Shown here one piece after another: positions 19,953-29,316 of a DNA stretch of 64,000 nucleotides. Source of the stretch: Virgibacillus ihumii (GTDB taxonomy: Bacteria > Bacillota > Bacilli > Bacillales > Amphibacillaceae); contig NZ_CACVAN010000001.1 of assembly GCF_902726655.1 (NCBI RefSeq), positions 558,001-622,000 on the forward strand, given 5' to 3'. Position 1 is the first letter of the stretch, and each line of letters begins with the position of its first letter. The notes beneath the pieces were generated by a model. The model was given only the letters and a program-made list of their open reading frames with translations. It was not told the origin of the DNA and made no database searches. Position numbers and translations under genes: made by a program.

Positions 19953-20297
19953 ATGCAAAAACTGATTGAAGAAGTCACAAAAGATCAGCTTCGCACGGAT
20001 CACCCTGATTTCCGTCCCGGAGATACTGTAAAGGTTCATGTGAAGGTTGTCGAAGGTTCACGTGAGCGTATTCAGGTTTTTGAAGGTGTTGTTATCAAAC
20101 GCCAAAACGGTGGAATCAGTGAAACATTTACAGTAAGAAAAATTTCTTACGGTGTTGGTGTTGAACGTACATTTCCGTTGCATTCACCTCGAGTTGCAAA
20201 GATTGAAGTTTCCCGTCGCGGTATTGTTCGACGCGCTAAACTGTATTATCTTCGCAATCTGCGTGGAAAAGCAGCACGTATCAAAGAACGTCGATAG
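19953..20297 (+). CDS. rplS: 50S ribosomal protein bL19
   Basis: 114 residues. Family hallmarks include [20 protein letters not shown] and [20 protein letters not shown] at the C-terminus. It sits at the 30S-50S interface. GGAAGGAGTG precedes the start. The gene has its own promoter and leader, and is followed by a strong terminator. Confidence 0.98.
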   Translation: MQKLIEEVTKDQLRTDHPDFRPGDTVKVHVKVVEGSRERIQVFEGVVIKRQNGGISETFTVRKISYGVGVERTFPLHSPRVAKIEVSRRGIVRRAKLYYLRNLRGKAARIKERR

Positions 20298-20314
20298 AGA
20301 AATCATTGTAAGGA

Positions 20315-20351
20315 AAGGAGCTTGGCTTATTTGGTGCAAGCTCCTTTTTTT
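20315..20351 (+). terminator. Rho-independent terminator after rplS
   Basis: AAGGAGCTTG and CAAGCTCCTT arms, followed by TTTTT. Confidence 0.9.
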
Positions 20352-20532
20352 GTTAAGCAGTTTAAGAAGTATAAAAACTTTATTAACTGTATACGTACAA
20401 CTAAGCATTCAGCTTAACGCTTGATCATAATCAGATTTTCTAAATAATGGCAGAAAGTACAACTTACAGGAAAGAGTTTTCCACTTTTCCGGAAGACGAG
20501 GTGAATCGCTTGTTCTTCCATTTTGATTTGAA

Positions 20533-20541
20533 TGATATAAT
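20533..20541 (+). promoter_or_regulatory. extended -10 promoter for lepB
   Basis: TGATATAAT (TGnTATAAT) about 50 bases before the signal peptidase start. No clear -35 was found. Apart from the rplS terminator I see nothing else in 20352-20532. Confidence 0.45.
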
Positions 20542-20589
20542 AAAACAAATAAGATATTTTAAGAGCAGGTTTGTGCTGGAGGGGAATAT

Positions 20590-21141
20590 ATGGAGAAACG
20601 GAAAAGTGAATGGTTTGAGTGGATTAAGGCATTATTAATCGCTTTTGCGTTAATTTTTATTGTTCGAACTTTCTTTTTTGCTCCGATCGTTGTTGATGGA
20701 CCATCCATGATGCCTACACTTCATGACGGGGATCAAATGATAGTCAACAAAATAATTTATGATGTTGCTGAACCGGAGCGATTCGATATTGTCGTATTCC
20801 ATGCCTCCGATAAAAAAGACTTCATTAAACGGGTTGTTGGGTTGCCTGGTGAGCATGTTGCCGTTAAAAATGATCAACTTTTCATTGATGGAAGAAAGGT
20901 AAAGGAACCTTTTATAGGACAGATGAAAAAAGGGGAAAATACATATACAGATGATTTCAAGTTGGAGGAGCTTCCAGGAGGTTACGAGGAAATCCCTGAA
21001 GGTTATGTGCTCGTATTGGGGGATAATCGGGGTAATTCCACGGATAGCCGTATATTAGGTTTAATATCGATGGATCAGATCGTTGGTACTGCTAATTTAA
21101 TTTACTGGCCATTTGACCGAATGCAAATTATGGATTATTAG
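20590..21141 (+). CDS. lepB: Type I signal peptidase
   Basis: 183 residues with one N-terminal membrane anchor (about residues 12-31) and an extracellular catalytic domain. The nucleophile is Ser39 in GPSMMPT and the general base is Lys80 in DFIKRVVGLPG. GDNRGNSTDSR is box E. It is a SipS/SipT-class enzyme that removes signal peptides from Sec and Tat substrates. It lies between rplS and rbgA, near the SRP genes. Confidence 0.96.
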   Translation: MEKRKSEWFEWIKALLIAFALIFIVRTFFFAPIVVDGPSMMPTLHDGDQMIVNKIIYDVAEPERFDIVVFHASDKKDFIKRVVGLPGEHVAVKNDQLFIDGRKVKEPFIGQMKKGENTYTDDFKLEELPGGYEEIPEGYVLVLGDNRGNSTDSRILGLISMDQIVGTANLIYWPFDRMQIMDY

Positions 21142-21153
21142 GGTGAATAAATA

Positions 21154-21996
21154 ATGACGATACAATGGTTTCCGGGACACATGGCAAAAGCGAAGCGTGA
21201 AGCTGAGGAAAAACTGAAATTAGTTGATTTTGTGATGGAACTGGTAGATGCGCGTGCACCATTTTCTTCACAAAATCCCATGCTTCAGCAAATATTGCGG
21301 GATAAATCCAAAATGATGGTATTAATGAAAAAGGATTTGGCCGATAATCGTCAAACTGAAAAATGGATTTCTTATTTCAGGACGAATGGTATTCCTGCAG
21401 TTGCCATCAATGTCAATGATAAGTCAGATATAAAAGAAGTGATCCGGCTGGGAAAGGAACTGAGTCAGTCGAAAATGGAAAAACTCAAGAAAAAAGGAAT
21501 TAATCCAAGACCAGGAAGAGGTATGATTCTGGGAATTCCTAATGTCGGCAAGTCTTCTTTGATCAATCGGCTAGCCAACAAAAAAATTGCAAAAATTGGT
21601 GATAAACCTGGTGTTACCAAACAACAGCTGTGGATAAAGGTACAAAATGAATTTGAACTTTTGGACACTCCGGGTATTCTATGGCCAAAATTTGAAGATG
21701 AACTGGTTGGTTACCGGTTGGCAGCAATTGGCACTATTAAGGATAATCTGTTGTCCATGCAGGATATTGTGGCATTCGTAATTAAATATATGCAGCAGCA
21801 TTATCCGGAACAACTGATGGAGCGCTATTCGATCGATTCGGAAATGGACGACATGTGGGATGTTTTTGTTTCAATCGGAAGACAACGTGGTGCCCTTGAA
21901 AGTGGTGGCAACGTGAACTTTGACAAAGTATCAGACCTGGTTATCCAGGATCTAAGAACCGGAAGACTCGGCAGAATTACGTTGGAAACACCGTAA
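21154..21996 (+). CDS. rbgA: Ribosome biogenesis GTPase RbgA (YlqF)
   Basis: 280 residues, a circularly permuted GTPase. The G4-like MKKDLAD is near residue 65, ahead of G1 GIPNVGKSS and G3 DTPG. The N-terminus WFPGHMAKA is conserved. A C-terminal helical ANTAR-like domain follows. RbgA drives late 50S assembly in Firmicutes. The gene starts 12 bases after lepB. Element A begins 9 bases after its stop. Confidence 0.96.
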   Translation: MTIQWFPGHMAKAKREAEEKLKLVDFVMELVDARAPFSSQNPMLQQILRDKSKMMVLMKKDLADNRQTEKWISYFRTNGIPAVAINVNDKSDIKEVIRLGKELSQSKMEKLKKKGINPRPGRGMILGIPNVGKSSLINRLANKKIAKIGDKPGVTKQQLWIKVQNEFELLDTPGILWPKFEDELVGYRLAAIGTIKDNLLSMQDIVAFVIKYMQQHYPEQLMERYSIDSEMDDMWDVFVSIGRQRGALESGGNVNFDKVSDLVIQDLRTGRLGRITLETP

Positions 21997-22005
21997 CAGT
22001 TAAAC

Positions 22006-22410
22006 TAAACTGCGACATAGTATGATGTTTTACCCCCGCTGCGGAAATACACGTCGCTTTCCGTGGGCGGCTGATGAGCCTCCTTGCGCTACCGCGCTAC
22101 GGAGTCTCATCTAGGCCTCTGCTCCCACAGGAGTCTCCGCGTATTTCCTCCGCTATTTTACGTTTATGACTCTTTGCTGGAATCGAAATCGTTATAGAAA
22201 AACGGATGATACCACTACACTAGTCCGGGTGAGTGGAGGGCGGTGACTCCTGCGGGAACAGCACGTGTCCGAAGACCCCGCAGAGTGGTTTTCTCGAGGA
22301 GGCTGAGGCCGTGCCCGCGGAAAGCATCCGCCCGAAGCGATCCCGGACGGTAGGGCGAGAAAGTGGACGTAATTATATAAAAACATTCCAGTAGTTGTGT
22401 CGCAGTTTAT
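22006..22410. repeat. Element A: 405-bp inverted dimer with 12-bp terminal inverted repeats
   Basis: The ends TAAACTGCGACA (22006-22017) and TGTCGCAGTTTA (22399-22410) are perfect inverted repeats. Inside are two long hairpins, about 22038-22155 and 22225-22350. The left has outer arms GCGGAAATAC and GTATTTCCTCCGC. The right has GTCCGGG and CCCGGAC. The two are diverged copies of one unit facing each other. It carries no plausible gene. It resembles a MITE or REPIN. No clear target-site duplication is seen. It fills the 460-base gap between rbgA and rnhB. Confidence 0.85.
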
Positions 22411-22456
22411 GGATATTGTGTAATAACGGATATTACCAGAGAGAGAAGGTGATAGG

Positions 22457-23230
22457 GTGAAACAGAAGTCGATTGCAGTCATAAAACAGTTGCTTGAAAG
22501 TGATGATGTAACAGATACTTTTGTTAACGAACTGCGAACTGATGAACGTAAAGGTATTCAAAAATTAATTGACCGATATGAGAAAAGGAAGTTGCAAGAA
22601 CTGGAATTAGAGCAGAAATATCGGCGAATGTGCTGGTATGAACAAAAAAATTATGCCAAATCCTGCCACTTTATCGCTGGGATAGACGAAGCGGGACGTG
22701 GTCCGCTTGCAGGTCCAGTAGTTGCGGCAGCTGTTATACTTCCTGAGGATTTTAAATTACTTGGTTTGAATGATTCCAAACAGCTGAATGAAACAACCCG
22801 TGATGCTTTTTTTGAAATTATTAAAGAAAATGCAGTCAGCTACGGTATATCAATGGTATCCAGTCAGGAAATCGATCAGGTTAATATCTACGAAGCTACC
22901 AAGTTGGCAATGTACAGAGCGGTTGATCAGCTTGATCCAAAACCGGACCATGTGCTAATTGATGCGGTTAATCTCGAAAAACTGCCCTGCTCATCAGAAG
23001 CTATTACAAAAGGTGACCAGAAAAGTGTTTCAATAGCGGCGGCAAGTATTTTGGCAAAGGTTACACGTGATACGGCAATGAGGCAATTGCATGAAAAATA
23101 TTCAGTCTATGGCTTTGCCTCCAACATGGGCTATGGTACACAACAGCATCTCGAAGCGCTTCGGAAACATGGCGCAACACCTTATCACCGGAATTCATTT
23201 GCACCAGTCCGGGAAGCTTTTCTGCGTTAG
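22457..23230 (+). CDS. rnhB: Ribonuclease HII
   Basis: 257 residues from a GTG start preceded by GAGAGAAGGTGATAG. The N-terminal extension of about 70 residues is typical of Bacillus RNase HII. The catalytic acidic residues are in GIDEAGRGPLAGP and in HVLIDAVNL. It removes ribonucleotides and RNA primers from DNA. rbgA normally precedes it directly, but here element A separates them. Confidence 0.96.
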   Translation: MKQKSIAVIKQLLESDDVTDTFVNELRTDERKGIQKLIDRYEKRKLQELELEQKYRRMCWYEQKNYAKSCHFIAGIDEAGRGPLAGPVVAAAVILPEDFKLLGLNDSKQLNETTRDAFFEIIKENAVSYGISMVSSQEIDQVNIYEATKLAMYRAVDQLDPKPDHVLIDAVNLEKLPCSSEAITKGDQKSVSIAAASILAKVTRDTAMRQLHEKYSVYGFASNMGYGTQQHLEALRKHGATPYHRNSFAPVREAFLR

Positions 23231-23285
23231 GCACGTATACATATAATCAGAAGAAAACCAATAAATCGGCATGGTTCGCTATTTC

Positions 23286-23314
23286 TTGTGAAATTCTATG
23301 TTTTTTTATACAAT
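23286..23314 (+). promoter_or_regulatory. sigma-A promoter of sucCD
   Basis: TTGTGA, 17-base spacer, TACAAT, ending 34 bases before sucC. Confidence 0.6.
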
Positions 23315-23348
23315 GGTTATGCAGTGAATTTTGATGGGAGGATGAACG

Positions 23349-24509
23349 ATGAACATTCATGAGTATCAAGGCAAAGATATTTTGCGAAACTATGGTGTAA
23401 ATGTTCCAAACGGACATGTTGCATATACGGTAGATGAAGCAGTTGAAGCTGCCAAAAAACTTGATGGTACCGTAAAAGTAGTGAAAGCACAAATCCATGC
23501 TGGAGGCCGTGGTAAAGCGGGCGGTGTAAAACTAGCTAAAAATCTTGATGAAGTGCGTACATACGCAGATGAAATTTTAGGAAAAACATTGGTAACGCAC
23601 CAAACAGGCCCTGAAGGAAAAGAAGTAAAACGTTTGCTTATTGAAGAAGGCTGTGACATCAAGAAAGAATATTATGTTGGTCTGGTACTTGATCGTGCCA
23701 CATCCCGCGTTGTTATGATGGCATCCGAAGAAGGCGGTACGGAAATTGAAGAAGTAGCAGCAAATACGCCTGAGAAAATTTTTAAAGAAGTAATTGACCC
23801 GGTAGTAGGCCTATCCGGATATCAGGCTCGCAGATTGGCATTCAATATTAATATTCCTGATGAGTTAATTGGTAAGGCTGCGAAATTTATGACAAGTCTT
23901 TATACTGCTTTTGTCGAAAAGGATTGTTCGATTGCTGAAATTAATCCGCTTGTAACGACAGGTGATGGTCAAGTGTTGGCGCTGGACTCCAAACTGAATT
24001 TTGATGACAATGCAATGTTCCGTCAAAAAGATGTTATGGAATTGCGTGACCTTGATGAGGAAGATGAAAAAGAGATTGAAGCATCCAAATATGACTTAAG
24101 CTATGTTGCATTGGACGGTAATATCGGCTGCATGGTAAATGGAGCGGGGCTTGCTATGTCAACGATGGATATTATCAAGCATCAGGGTGGAGAACCAGCA
24201 AACTTCCTTGATGTTGGCGGCGGTGCAACTGCCGAAAAAGTTACCGAAGCATTTAAGATCATTTTGTCCGATTCCAATGTAAAAGGAATTTTTGTCAATA
24301 TCTTCGGCGGTATCATGAAGTGTGATGTAATTGCTGAAGGTGTTGTGGAAGCAACAAAGCAAGTTGGATTGGAACTTCCGCTTGTTGTACGTCTGGAAGG
24401 TACAAATGTTGAATTAGGCAAGAAAATTCTTGACGACTCTGGCTTAAACATTACTTCAGCTGGTTCCATGGCTGATGGTGCAGAAAAAATTGTTTCCATG
24501 GTTAAATAA
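23349..24509 (+). CDS. sucC: Succinyl-CoA synthetase beta subunit (ADP-forming)
   Basis: 386 residues, an ATP-grasp enzyme starting [17 protein letters not shown]. The [11 protein letters not shown] nucleotide-binding segment, IAEINPLV and the C-terminal [12 protein letters not shown] are present. It binds nucleotide and succinate in the TCA cycle. The TGGGAGGATG upstream is strong. sucD follows after 107 bases. Confidence 0.97.
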   Translation: MNIHEYQGKDILRNYGVNVPNGHVAYTVDEAVEAAKKLDGTVKVVKAQIHAGGRGKAGGVKLAKNLDEVRTYADEILGKTLVTHQTGPEGKEVKRLLIEEGCDIKKEYYVGLVLDRATSRVVMMASEEGGTEIEEVAANTPEKIFKEVIDPVVGLSGYQARRLAFNINIPDELIGKAAKFMTSLYTAFVEKDCSIAEINPLVTTGDGQVLALDSKLNFDDNAMFRQKDVMELRDLDEEDEKEIEASKYDLSYVALDGNIGCMVNGAGLAMSTMDIIKHQGGEPANFLDVGGGATAEKVTEAFKIILSDSNVKGIFVNIFGGIMKCDVIAEGVVEATKQVGLELPLVVRLEGTNVELGKKILDDSGLNITSAGSMADGAEKIVSMVK

Positions 24510-24616
24510 TTCAGCGGAATCATTACCTGTTGAGCGGATGACCAAATGTTTCCGCTTGTTAAGCACCTATTTTTTTAATAAAACGTACGGAATTTATGTA
24601 GAAAGGACGGACGAAA

Positions 24617-25519
24617 ATGAGTGTATATGTAAATAAAGATACAAAAGTTATTGTCCAGGGAATCACTGGCGGTACAGCCAAATTCCATACAAAACAAATG
24701 CTTGAGTACGGTACAAAAATCGTTGGTGGTGTAACACCTAAAAAAGGCGGTACCGAAGTAGAAGGTGTTCCAGTATTCAATACAGTAAAAGATGCGGTTG
24801 ATGCAACAGGGGCAACTGCTTCCGTAATTTATGTTCCGGCTCCATTTGCCGCAGATGCCATTCTTGAAGCAGTTGATGCAGAGCTTGATCTTGCTATTTG
24901 TATAACGGAGCATATCCCTGTCATGGATATGGTGAAAGTTAAACGTTATATGGAAGGTAAGAAAACGCGTCTTGTAGGTCCAAACTGCCCTGGTGTCATT
25001 ACAGCTGACGAAAGTAAAATTGGAATCATGCCTGGTTATATTCATAAAAAAGGTCATATTGGAGTCGTTTCACGCTCTGGAACGTTAACATATGAAGCTG
25101 TACATCAATTATCTGAAGCAGGATATGGTCAAACAACTGCTGTAGGTATTGGTGGAGACCCTGTAAATGGAACAAATTTCATTGATGTACTAACGGCATT
25201 CAATGATGATCCTGAAACAGAGGCAGTTGTTATGATTGGTGAAATCGGTGGTACTGCTGAGGAAGAAGCGGCAGAATGGGTTAAAGCGAACATGAAGAAA
25301 CCTGTTGTCGGCTTTATTGGCGGCGCAACTGCACCTCCCGGCAAACGTATGGGGCATGCCGGTGCTATTATTTCCGGTGGGAAAGGTACAGCAGACGAAA
25401 AAATTCGCGTAATGAACGAATGCGGAATAAAAGTTGCTGAAACACCAGCAGAAATCGGTGATACGATGATCAGTGTGTTAAAAGAAAATAACCTGAATGA
25501 CAAATGTAAAACACATTAA
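24617..25519 (+). CDS. sucD: Succinyl-CoA synthetase alpha subunit
   Basis: 300 residues. The CoA-binding Rossmann domain starts [20 protein letters not shown]. The phosphorylated histidine lies in the C-terminal [10 protein letters not shown] motif. [11 protein letters not shown] is conserved. It forms the alpha/beta complex with SucC. Confidence 0.97.
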   Translation: MSVYVNKDTKVIVQGITGGTAKFHTKQMLEYGTKIVGGVTPKKGGTEVEGVPVFNTVKDAVDATGATASVIYVPAPFAADAILEAVDAELDLAICITEHIPVMDMVKVKRYMEGKKTRLVGPNCPGVITADESKIGIMPGYIHKKGHIGVVSRSGTLTYEAVHQLSEAGYGQTTAVGIGGDPVNGTNFIDVLTAFNDDPETEAVVMIGEIGGTAEEEAAEWVKANMKKPVVGFIGGATAPPGKRMGHAGAIISGGKGTADEKIRVMNECGIKVAETPAEIGDTMISVLKENNLNDKCKTH

Positions 25520-25528
25520 GTAATAATA

Positions 25529-25560
25529 GGGAACTCAAAGCAGTCATGTTTTGGGTTCCC
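25529..25560 (+). terminator. Hairpin after sucD
   Basis: GGGAACTCAAA and TTTTGGGTTCCC arms form a near-perfect stem just before dprA. Only a weak T tract follows. Confidence 0.55.
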
Positions 25561-25592
25561 ATTCTATAATTGGCATGAAAGGGAGTGGGCTA

Positions 25593-26492
25593 TTGGAAGC
25601 GGTCCGTAAACGTTTGATTCATATTACAAGATGCCGTGGTATTACACGAAGATCCATCAGAAGGTTTGTCCGTTATGATCCCACACTTCAAAGTATCTAC
25701 AAGTTTTCCTCAACAGAGATAAATCAGTTCTTGGCTATCCCGCACAAACAGGCTTCATTACTCTATTCCGATCTGCGTAATCCTTCATTAATTAAACAGA
25801 TTATACAAGACATTTCTTCATGCCGGGTTATTACTTTAGTTGACGAAGACTATCCCGTTGTGTTAAAAACTATAAAAGATGCGCCGCTCGTCCTATATGC
25901 CATGGGCAACACTTCCTTACTGGACAAACACCCATTAATCAGTGTGATAGGAACGCGTAAGCCATCAAGGGAAGCGCTGTCGAAGACGGAGGCATTTGTA
26001 GTTCCTTTAATTCACAGTAATTGGGTTATTGTCAGTGGAATGGCATCCGGGATCGACAGTATGGCACATCAGCAAACTTTGAAATATGATGGAATGACTA
26101 TCGCGGTATTAGGCGGAGGATTTCATCATATATATCCGAAACACAATTATCATTTATTCAATCAAATAGCCGAACATGGTCTCGTTCTCTCGGAGTACCC
26201 GCCGGATACACCGCCAAAGCGTTATCATTTTCCGGAAAGAAACCGAATCATCAGTGGTTTGAGCTTTGGAACATTGGTGATTGAAGCAACAGAACGAAGC
26301 GGTACACTTATAACGGTGGATCAGGCATTGGATCAGGGGCGTGAGGTATATGCTGTGCCCGGAAATCCTTTCCTAGCTCAAACCAGGGGCTGTCACAAAA
26401 TGATTCAGGAGGGCGCTAAACTGGTTCAGCACCCGATGGATATAATGGAGGATTGGGAACGGATGGAATCAAACTACAAATTGCTAAGTTAA
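25593..26492 (+). CDS. dprA: DNA-processing protein DprA (Smf)
   Basis: 299 residues if it starts at the TTG at 25593, which follows AAAGGGAGTGGG. Upstream in-frame starts (TTG 25551, ATG 25575) overlap the sucD hairpin and lack a ribosome site. The Rossmann core has GTRKPS, SGMASGIDSMAHQ and GGGFHHIYP, then RNRIISGLS and RSGTLITVDQALDQGR. It loads RecA on incoming single-stranded DNA during transformation. B. subtilis DprA has 297 residues. Confidence 0.94.
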   Translation: MEAVRKRLIHITRCRGITRRSIRRFVRYDPTLQSIYKFSSTEINQFLAIPHKQASLLYSDLRNPSLIKQIIQDISSCRVITLVDEDYPVVLKTIKDAPLVLYAMGNTSLLDKHPLISVIGTRKPSREALSKTEAFVVPLIHSNWVIVSGMASGIDSMAHQQTLKYDGMTIAVLGGGFHHIYPKHNYHLFNQIAEHGLVLSEYPPDTPPKRYHFPERNRIISGLSFGTLVIEATERSGTLITVDQALDQGREVYAVPGNPFLAQTRGCHKMIQEGAKLVQHPMDIMEDWERMESNYKLLS

Positions 26493-26517
26493 TCTCAGTA
26501 CTATTTTCATAGTAAGT

Positions 26518-26546
26518 TTGACAAACACATGGTAAGAATTTAATAT
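26518..26546 (+). promoter_or_regulatory. sigma-A promoter of topA
   Basis: TTGACA, 17 bases, TAATAT, 53 bases before the topA start. Both hexamers are close to consensus. Confidence 0.75.
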
Positions 26547-26598
26547 TAGTGAAGATTTCCAAATTTTATATGGTAACCTCATTTTGGGAGGAAAGTTC

Positions 26599-28677
26599 AT
26601 GTCAGATTACCTGGTGATCGTTGAATCGCCGGCAAAGGCAAAAACGATCGAACGCTATTTAGGCAAGAAATATAAAGTAAAAGCATCCATGGGTCATGTA
26701 AGAGACCTGCCCAAAAGTCAAACGGGTGTTGATACTGAAGATAATTTTAAACCGAAATATATAACAATACGCGGTAAAGGTGACGTACTGAAGGATTTAA
26801 AAAAATCAGCTAAAAAAGCAAAGAAAATTTATCTGGCTGCTGACCCCGATAGAGAGGGGGAGGCAATTGCCTGGCATTTGGCCTATGCTCTGGGAATTGA
26901 CGAAAATTCCAAATGCCGTGTGGTATTTAATGAAATTACGAAAGATGCAATTAAAGAGTCATTTAAACACCCGCGATCAATTGATAATGATCTGGTTGAT
27001 GCGCAGCAGGCGAGAAGAATTCTTGACAGACTTGTCGGTTATAATATCAGCCCTTTACTTTGGAAAAAAGTAAAAAAAGGACTAAGCGCGGGTCGTGTTC
27101 AGTCGGTTGCTGTAAAACTGATCATTGACCGGGAAAAGGAAATTGAAAACTTTAAGCCGGAAGAATACTGGTCAATTGAAGCCAATTTTCTAAAGGACAA
27201 GGAATCATTCGAAGGCTCTTTTTATGGAATTGACGGAAAGAAACAGGAATTAAAAACAGAGTCGAACGTTAATAATGTGATGAAAAAAATGCAGGGTAAA
27301 TCATTCACCGTGAGTAAAGTAAACCGCCGTGAACGAAAGCGAAATCCTGCACAGCCATTTACAACATCGTCACTGCAACAAGAGGCTGCCCGCAAATTAA
27401 ATTTTCGGGCAAAGAAAACGATGATGGTGGCGCAACAATTGTATGAAGGGATCGACCTTGGCAAAAAATCCGGCGGCATTACCGGTTTAATCACCTATAT
27501 GCGTACTGATTCAACGCGTATATCCAATACCGCAAAAGAAGAAGCAAAAGGATATATCGAACAACAGTACGGTAAAAACTATTTAGGCAATCATAAAAAA
27601 AGCAAGAAGCAGGAAGGCGCACAGGATGCTCACGAAGCTGTTCGTCCTACATCAGTTGTACGGGATCCGAAATCACTAAAACCCATATTGTCCAGAGATC
27701 AATACAGATTGTACAAACTTGTTTGGGAACGGTTTCTGGCTAGTCAAATGGCTCCGGCAGTTATGGATACCATGACGGTACATCTTTTAAATAACGGAGT
27801 TGAATTCCGTGCAACAGGTTCAAAAGTGAAGTTTAAAGGGTTTATGAAAGTGTACGTGGAAAGCTCCGATGATAAGAAAAAAGATGACAATAAATTTCTT
27901 CCTGACCTTTCCGAAGGGATGACTGTTGAGGCTAAAGACATTACTCCGAATCAGCATTTCACACAGCCGCCGCCGAGATTTACGGAAGCAAGACTTGTCC
28001 GAACAATGGAAGAGTTGGGAATCGGGCGTCCATCAACATATGCCCCTACACTGGATACGATTCAGCGCAGGAATTATGTCAGTATCGACAATAAGCGTTT
28101 TGTACCAACAGAACTCGGTGGAATTGTTATTGATATATTGGAGGAATTCTTCCCGGAAATTATCAATGTAGATTTTACCGTGAAAATGGAAGATGATCTG
28201 GATTCCATTGAGGAAGGCAAAACAGAGTGGGTTAAACTGCTGGATCAGTTTTATGGTAATTTCAGCAAACGTCTGGAAGTAGCAGAAGAGGAAATGGAAA
28301 AAATCGAAATTCGGGATGAGCCGGCAGGTATTACGTGTGAAAACTGTGGTCATGAAATGGTGTATAAAATGGGCCGGTATGGTAAATTTCTGGCATGTTC
28401 AAACTTCCCGGAATGCCGTAATACGAAACCAATTCTGAAAGAAATCGGAGTTAAATGCCCGAAATGTAAAGAGGGCAATGTCGTGGAACGAAAATCAAAA
28501 AAGAAAAGAACATTTTACGGTTGTGATCGCTACCCTGAATGTGATTTTGTTTCCTGGGACAAACCAATATCACGACCATGTCCCAAATGTGATTCACTGC
28601 TTGTTGAGAAAAAGAGTAAAAAGGAAACCCGTATTCAATGTACTAATTGTGATTACAAAGAAAATGCACAAAATTAG
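26599..28677 (+). CDS. topA: DNA topoisomerase I
   Basis: 692 residues from the ATG at 26599, eight bases after GGGAGGA. The TOPRIM domain has [15 protein letters not shown] and [13 protein letters not shown]. The active tyrosine is in [11 protein letters not shown] near residue 300. Three C-terminal Cys4 zinc ribbons begin at CENCGHE, CPKCKEG and CPKCDSL. It relaxes negative supercoils. Usually trmFO follows, but here a small orphan gene and then xerC do. Confidence 0.98.
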   Translation: MSDYLVIVESPAKAKTIERYLGKKYKVKASMGHVRDLPKSQTGVDTEDNFKPKYITIRGKGDVLKDLKKSAKKAKKIYLAADPDREGEAIAWHLAYALGIDENSKCRVVFNEITKDAIKESFKHPRSIDNDLVDAQQARRILDRLVGYNISPLLWKKVKKGLSAGRVQSVAVKLIIDREKEIENFKPEEYWSIEANFLKDKESFEGSFYGIDGKKQELKTESNVNNVMKKMQGKSFTVSKVNRRERKRNPAQPFTTSSLQQEAARKLNFRAKKTMMVAQQLYEGIDLGKKSGGITGLITYMRTDSTRISNTAKEEAKGYIEQQYGKNYLGNHKKSKKQEGAQDAHEAVRPTSVVRDPKSLKPILSRDQYRLYKLVWERFLASQMAPAVMDTMTVHLLNNGVEFRATGSKVKFKGFMKVYVESSDDKKKDDNKFLPDLSEGMTVEAKDITPNQHFTQPPPRFTEARLVRTMEELGIGRPSTYAPTLDTIQRRNYVSIDNKRFVPTELGGIVIDILEEFFPEIINVDFTVKMEDDLDSIEEGKTEWVKLLDQFYGNFSKRLEVAEEEMEKIEIRDEPAGITCENCGHEMVYKMGRYGKFLACSNFPECRNTKPILKEIGVKCPKCKEGNVVERKSKKKRTFYGCDRYPECDFVSWDKPISRPCPKCDSLLVEKKSKKETRIQCTNCDYKENAQN

Positions 28678-28702
28678 CTATCCGTTTTTGGATAGCTTTT
28701 TT
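28676..28702 (+). terminator. Rho-independent terminator after topA
   Basis: AGCTATCC and GGATAGCT form a perfect stem over GTTTTT, followed by TTTTT. It overlaps the topA stop codon. Confidence 0.9.
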
Positions 28703-28773
28703 ATGCGTTTTAGGTCAAATGGTTTTATCTGTCTCCATAAGGGAATGATGGCTATAGGAAAGGAGGAATTAAA

Positions 28774-29088
28774 ATGACTGAACGAAAATCATATTTTGTT
28801 TCGGTGGATTTCAAAGAAGTACGTGAGATGTCAATACCTGATAATGAAATTGAATTTGAAATATTGGCTACGCATAATGAAGTAAAAGAATTGAAAGAAT
28901 TATTCAGAGACACACAGAAAGATAGTAAAGGCGCTATTGAACACTTGGGCAAACCGTTTGACGAATGGGGTGCTGATGATAAGCGTTCAAACTATGACCG
29001 ACATTTAGTTAAAATTTACAGATTTATTCATGAATTGGGTACCTCTGAAACGAAAGACAAAACCGAGCAACTGGAAACGTTCAAATAA
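28774..29088 (+). CDS. Unrecognised small charged protein
   Basis: 104 residues with AAAGGAGG seven bases before the ATG, so it is probably translated. It starts MTERKSYFVSVDF. It is rich in Glu, Asp and Lys, has no signal peptide or membrane segment, and seems to hold a short strand region followed by helices. It does not match a family I can name. It occupies the place where trmFO lies in most Bacillaceae, between topA and xerC, but it is far too short to be TrmFO and has no FAD-binding glycine motif. Confidence 0.7.
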   Translation: MTERKSYFVSVDFKEVREMSIPDNEIEFEILATHNEVKELKELFRDTQKDSKGAIEHLGKPFDEWGADDKRSNYDRHLVKIYRFIHELGTSETKDKTEQLETFK

Positions 29089-29134
29089 TTGTAAAAAACC
29101 ATTATAACTTTTTGAAAAGTTCAATTGTTGTTCA

Positions 29135-29163
29135 TTGACGAATCAAAAAGTAAAAGCTATAAT
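29135..29163 (+). promoter_or_regulatory. Distal sigma-A promoter upstream of xerC
   Basis: TTGACG, 17 bases, TATAAT, about 150 bases before xerC. It is the best consensus match in the region. Confidence 0.7.
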
Positions 29164-29260
29164 TGTCCATTGGTAAGTAAATATGCTTGACACCAAATAA
29201 AGTATTTGAAAAAATAGAATGAGCTCAATTCAGAATTTTAATATAATTTTGTTAAGTTTA

Positions 29261-29289
29261 TTGCTTTCCACAATATTATATGTTATGAT
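29261..29289 (+). promoter_or_regulatory. Proximal sigma-A promoter of xerC-hslVU-codY
   Basis: TTGCTT, 17 bases, TATGAT, 28 bases before the xerC TTG start. Confidence 0.6.
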
Positions 29290-29316
29290 TTATTCGCTGT
29301 TTGGCGGGGTGAAAAA

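Noticed and set aside
20447..20638. 63-codon frame upstream of lepB
   Set aside because: It overlaps the lepB start out of frame, covers its promoter and ribosome site, and has no recognised motifs.
22006..22410. Group II intron or rRNA/tRNA fragment
   Set aside because: No intron domain V, reverse transcriptase, or tRNA/rRNA signature sequence is present; the structure is explained by paired hairpin units.
22192..22482. Open frame on the minus strand inside element A
   Set aside because: It reads through the hairpins of a repeat and has Arg/Pro/Ser-rich low-complexity content; no homologue-like motifs.
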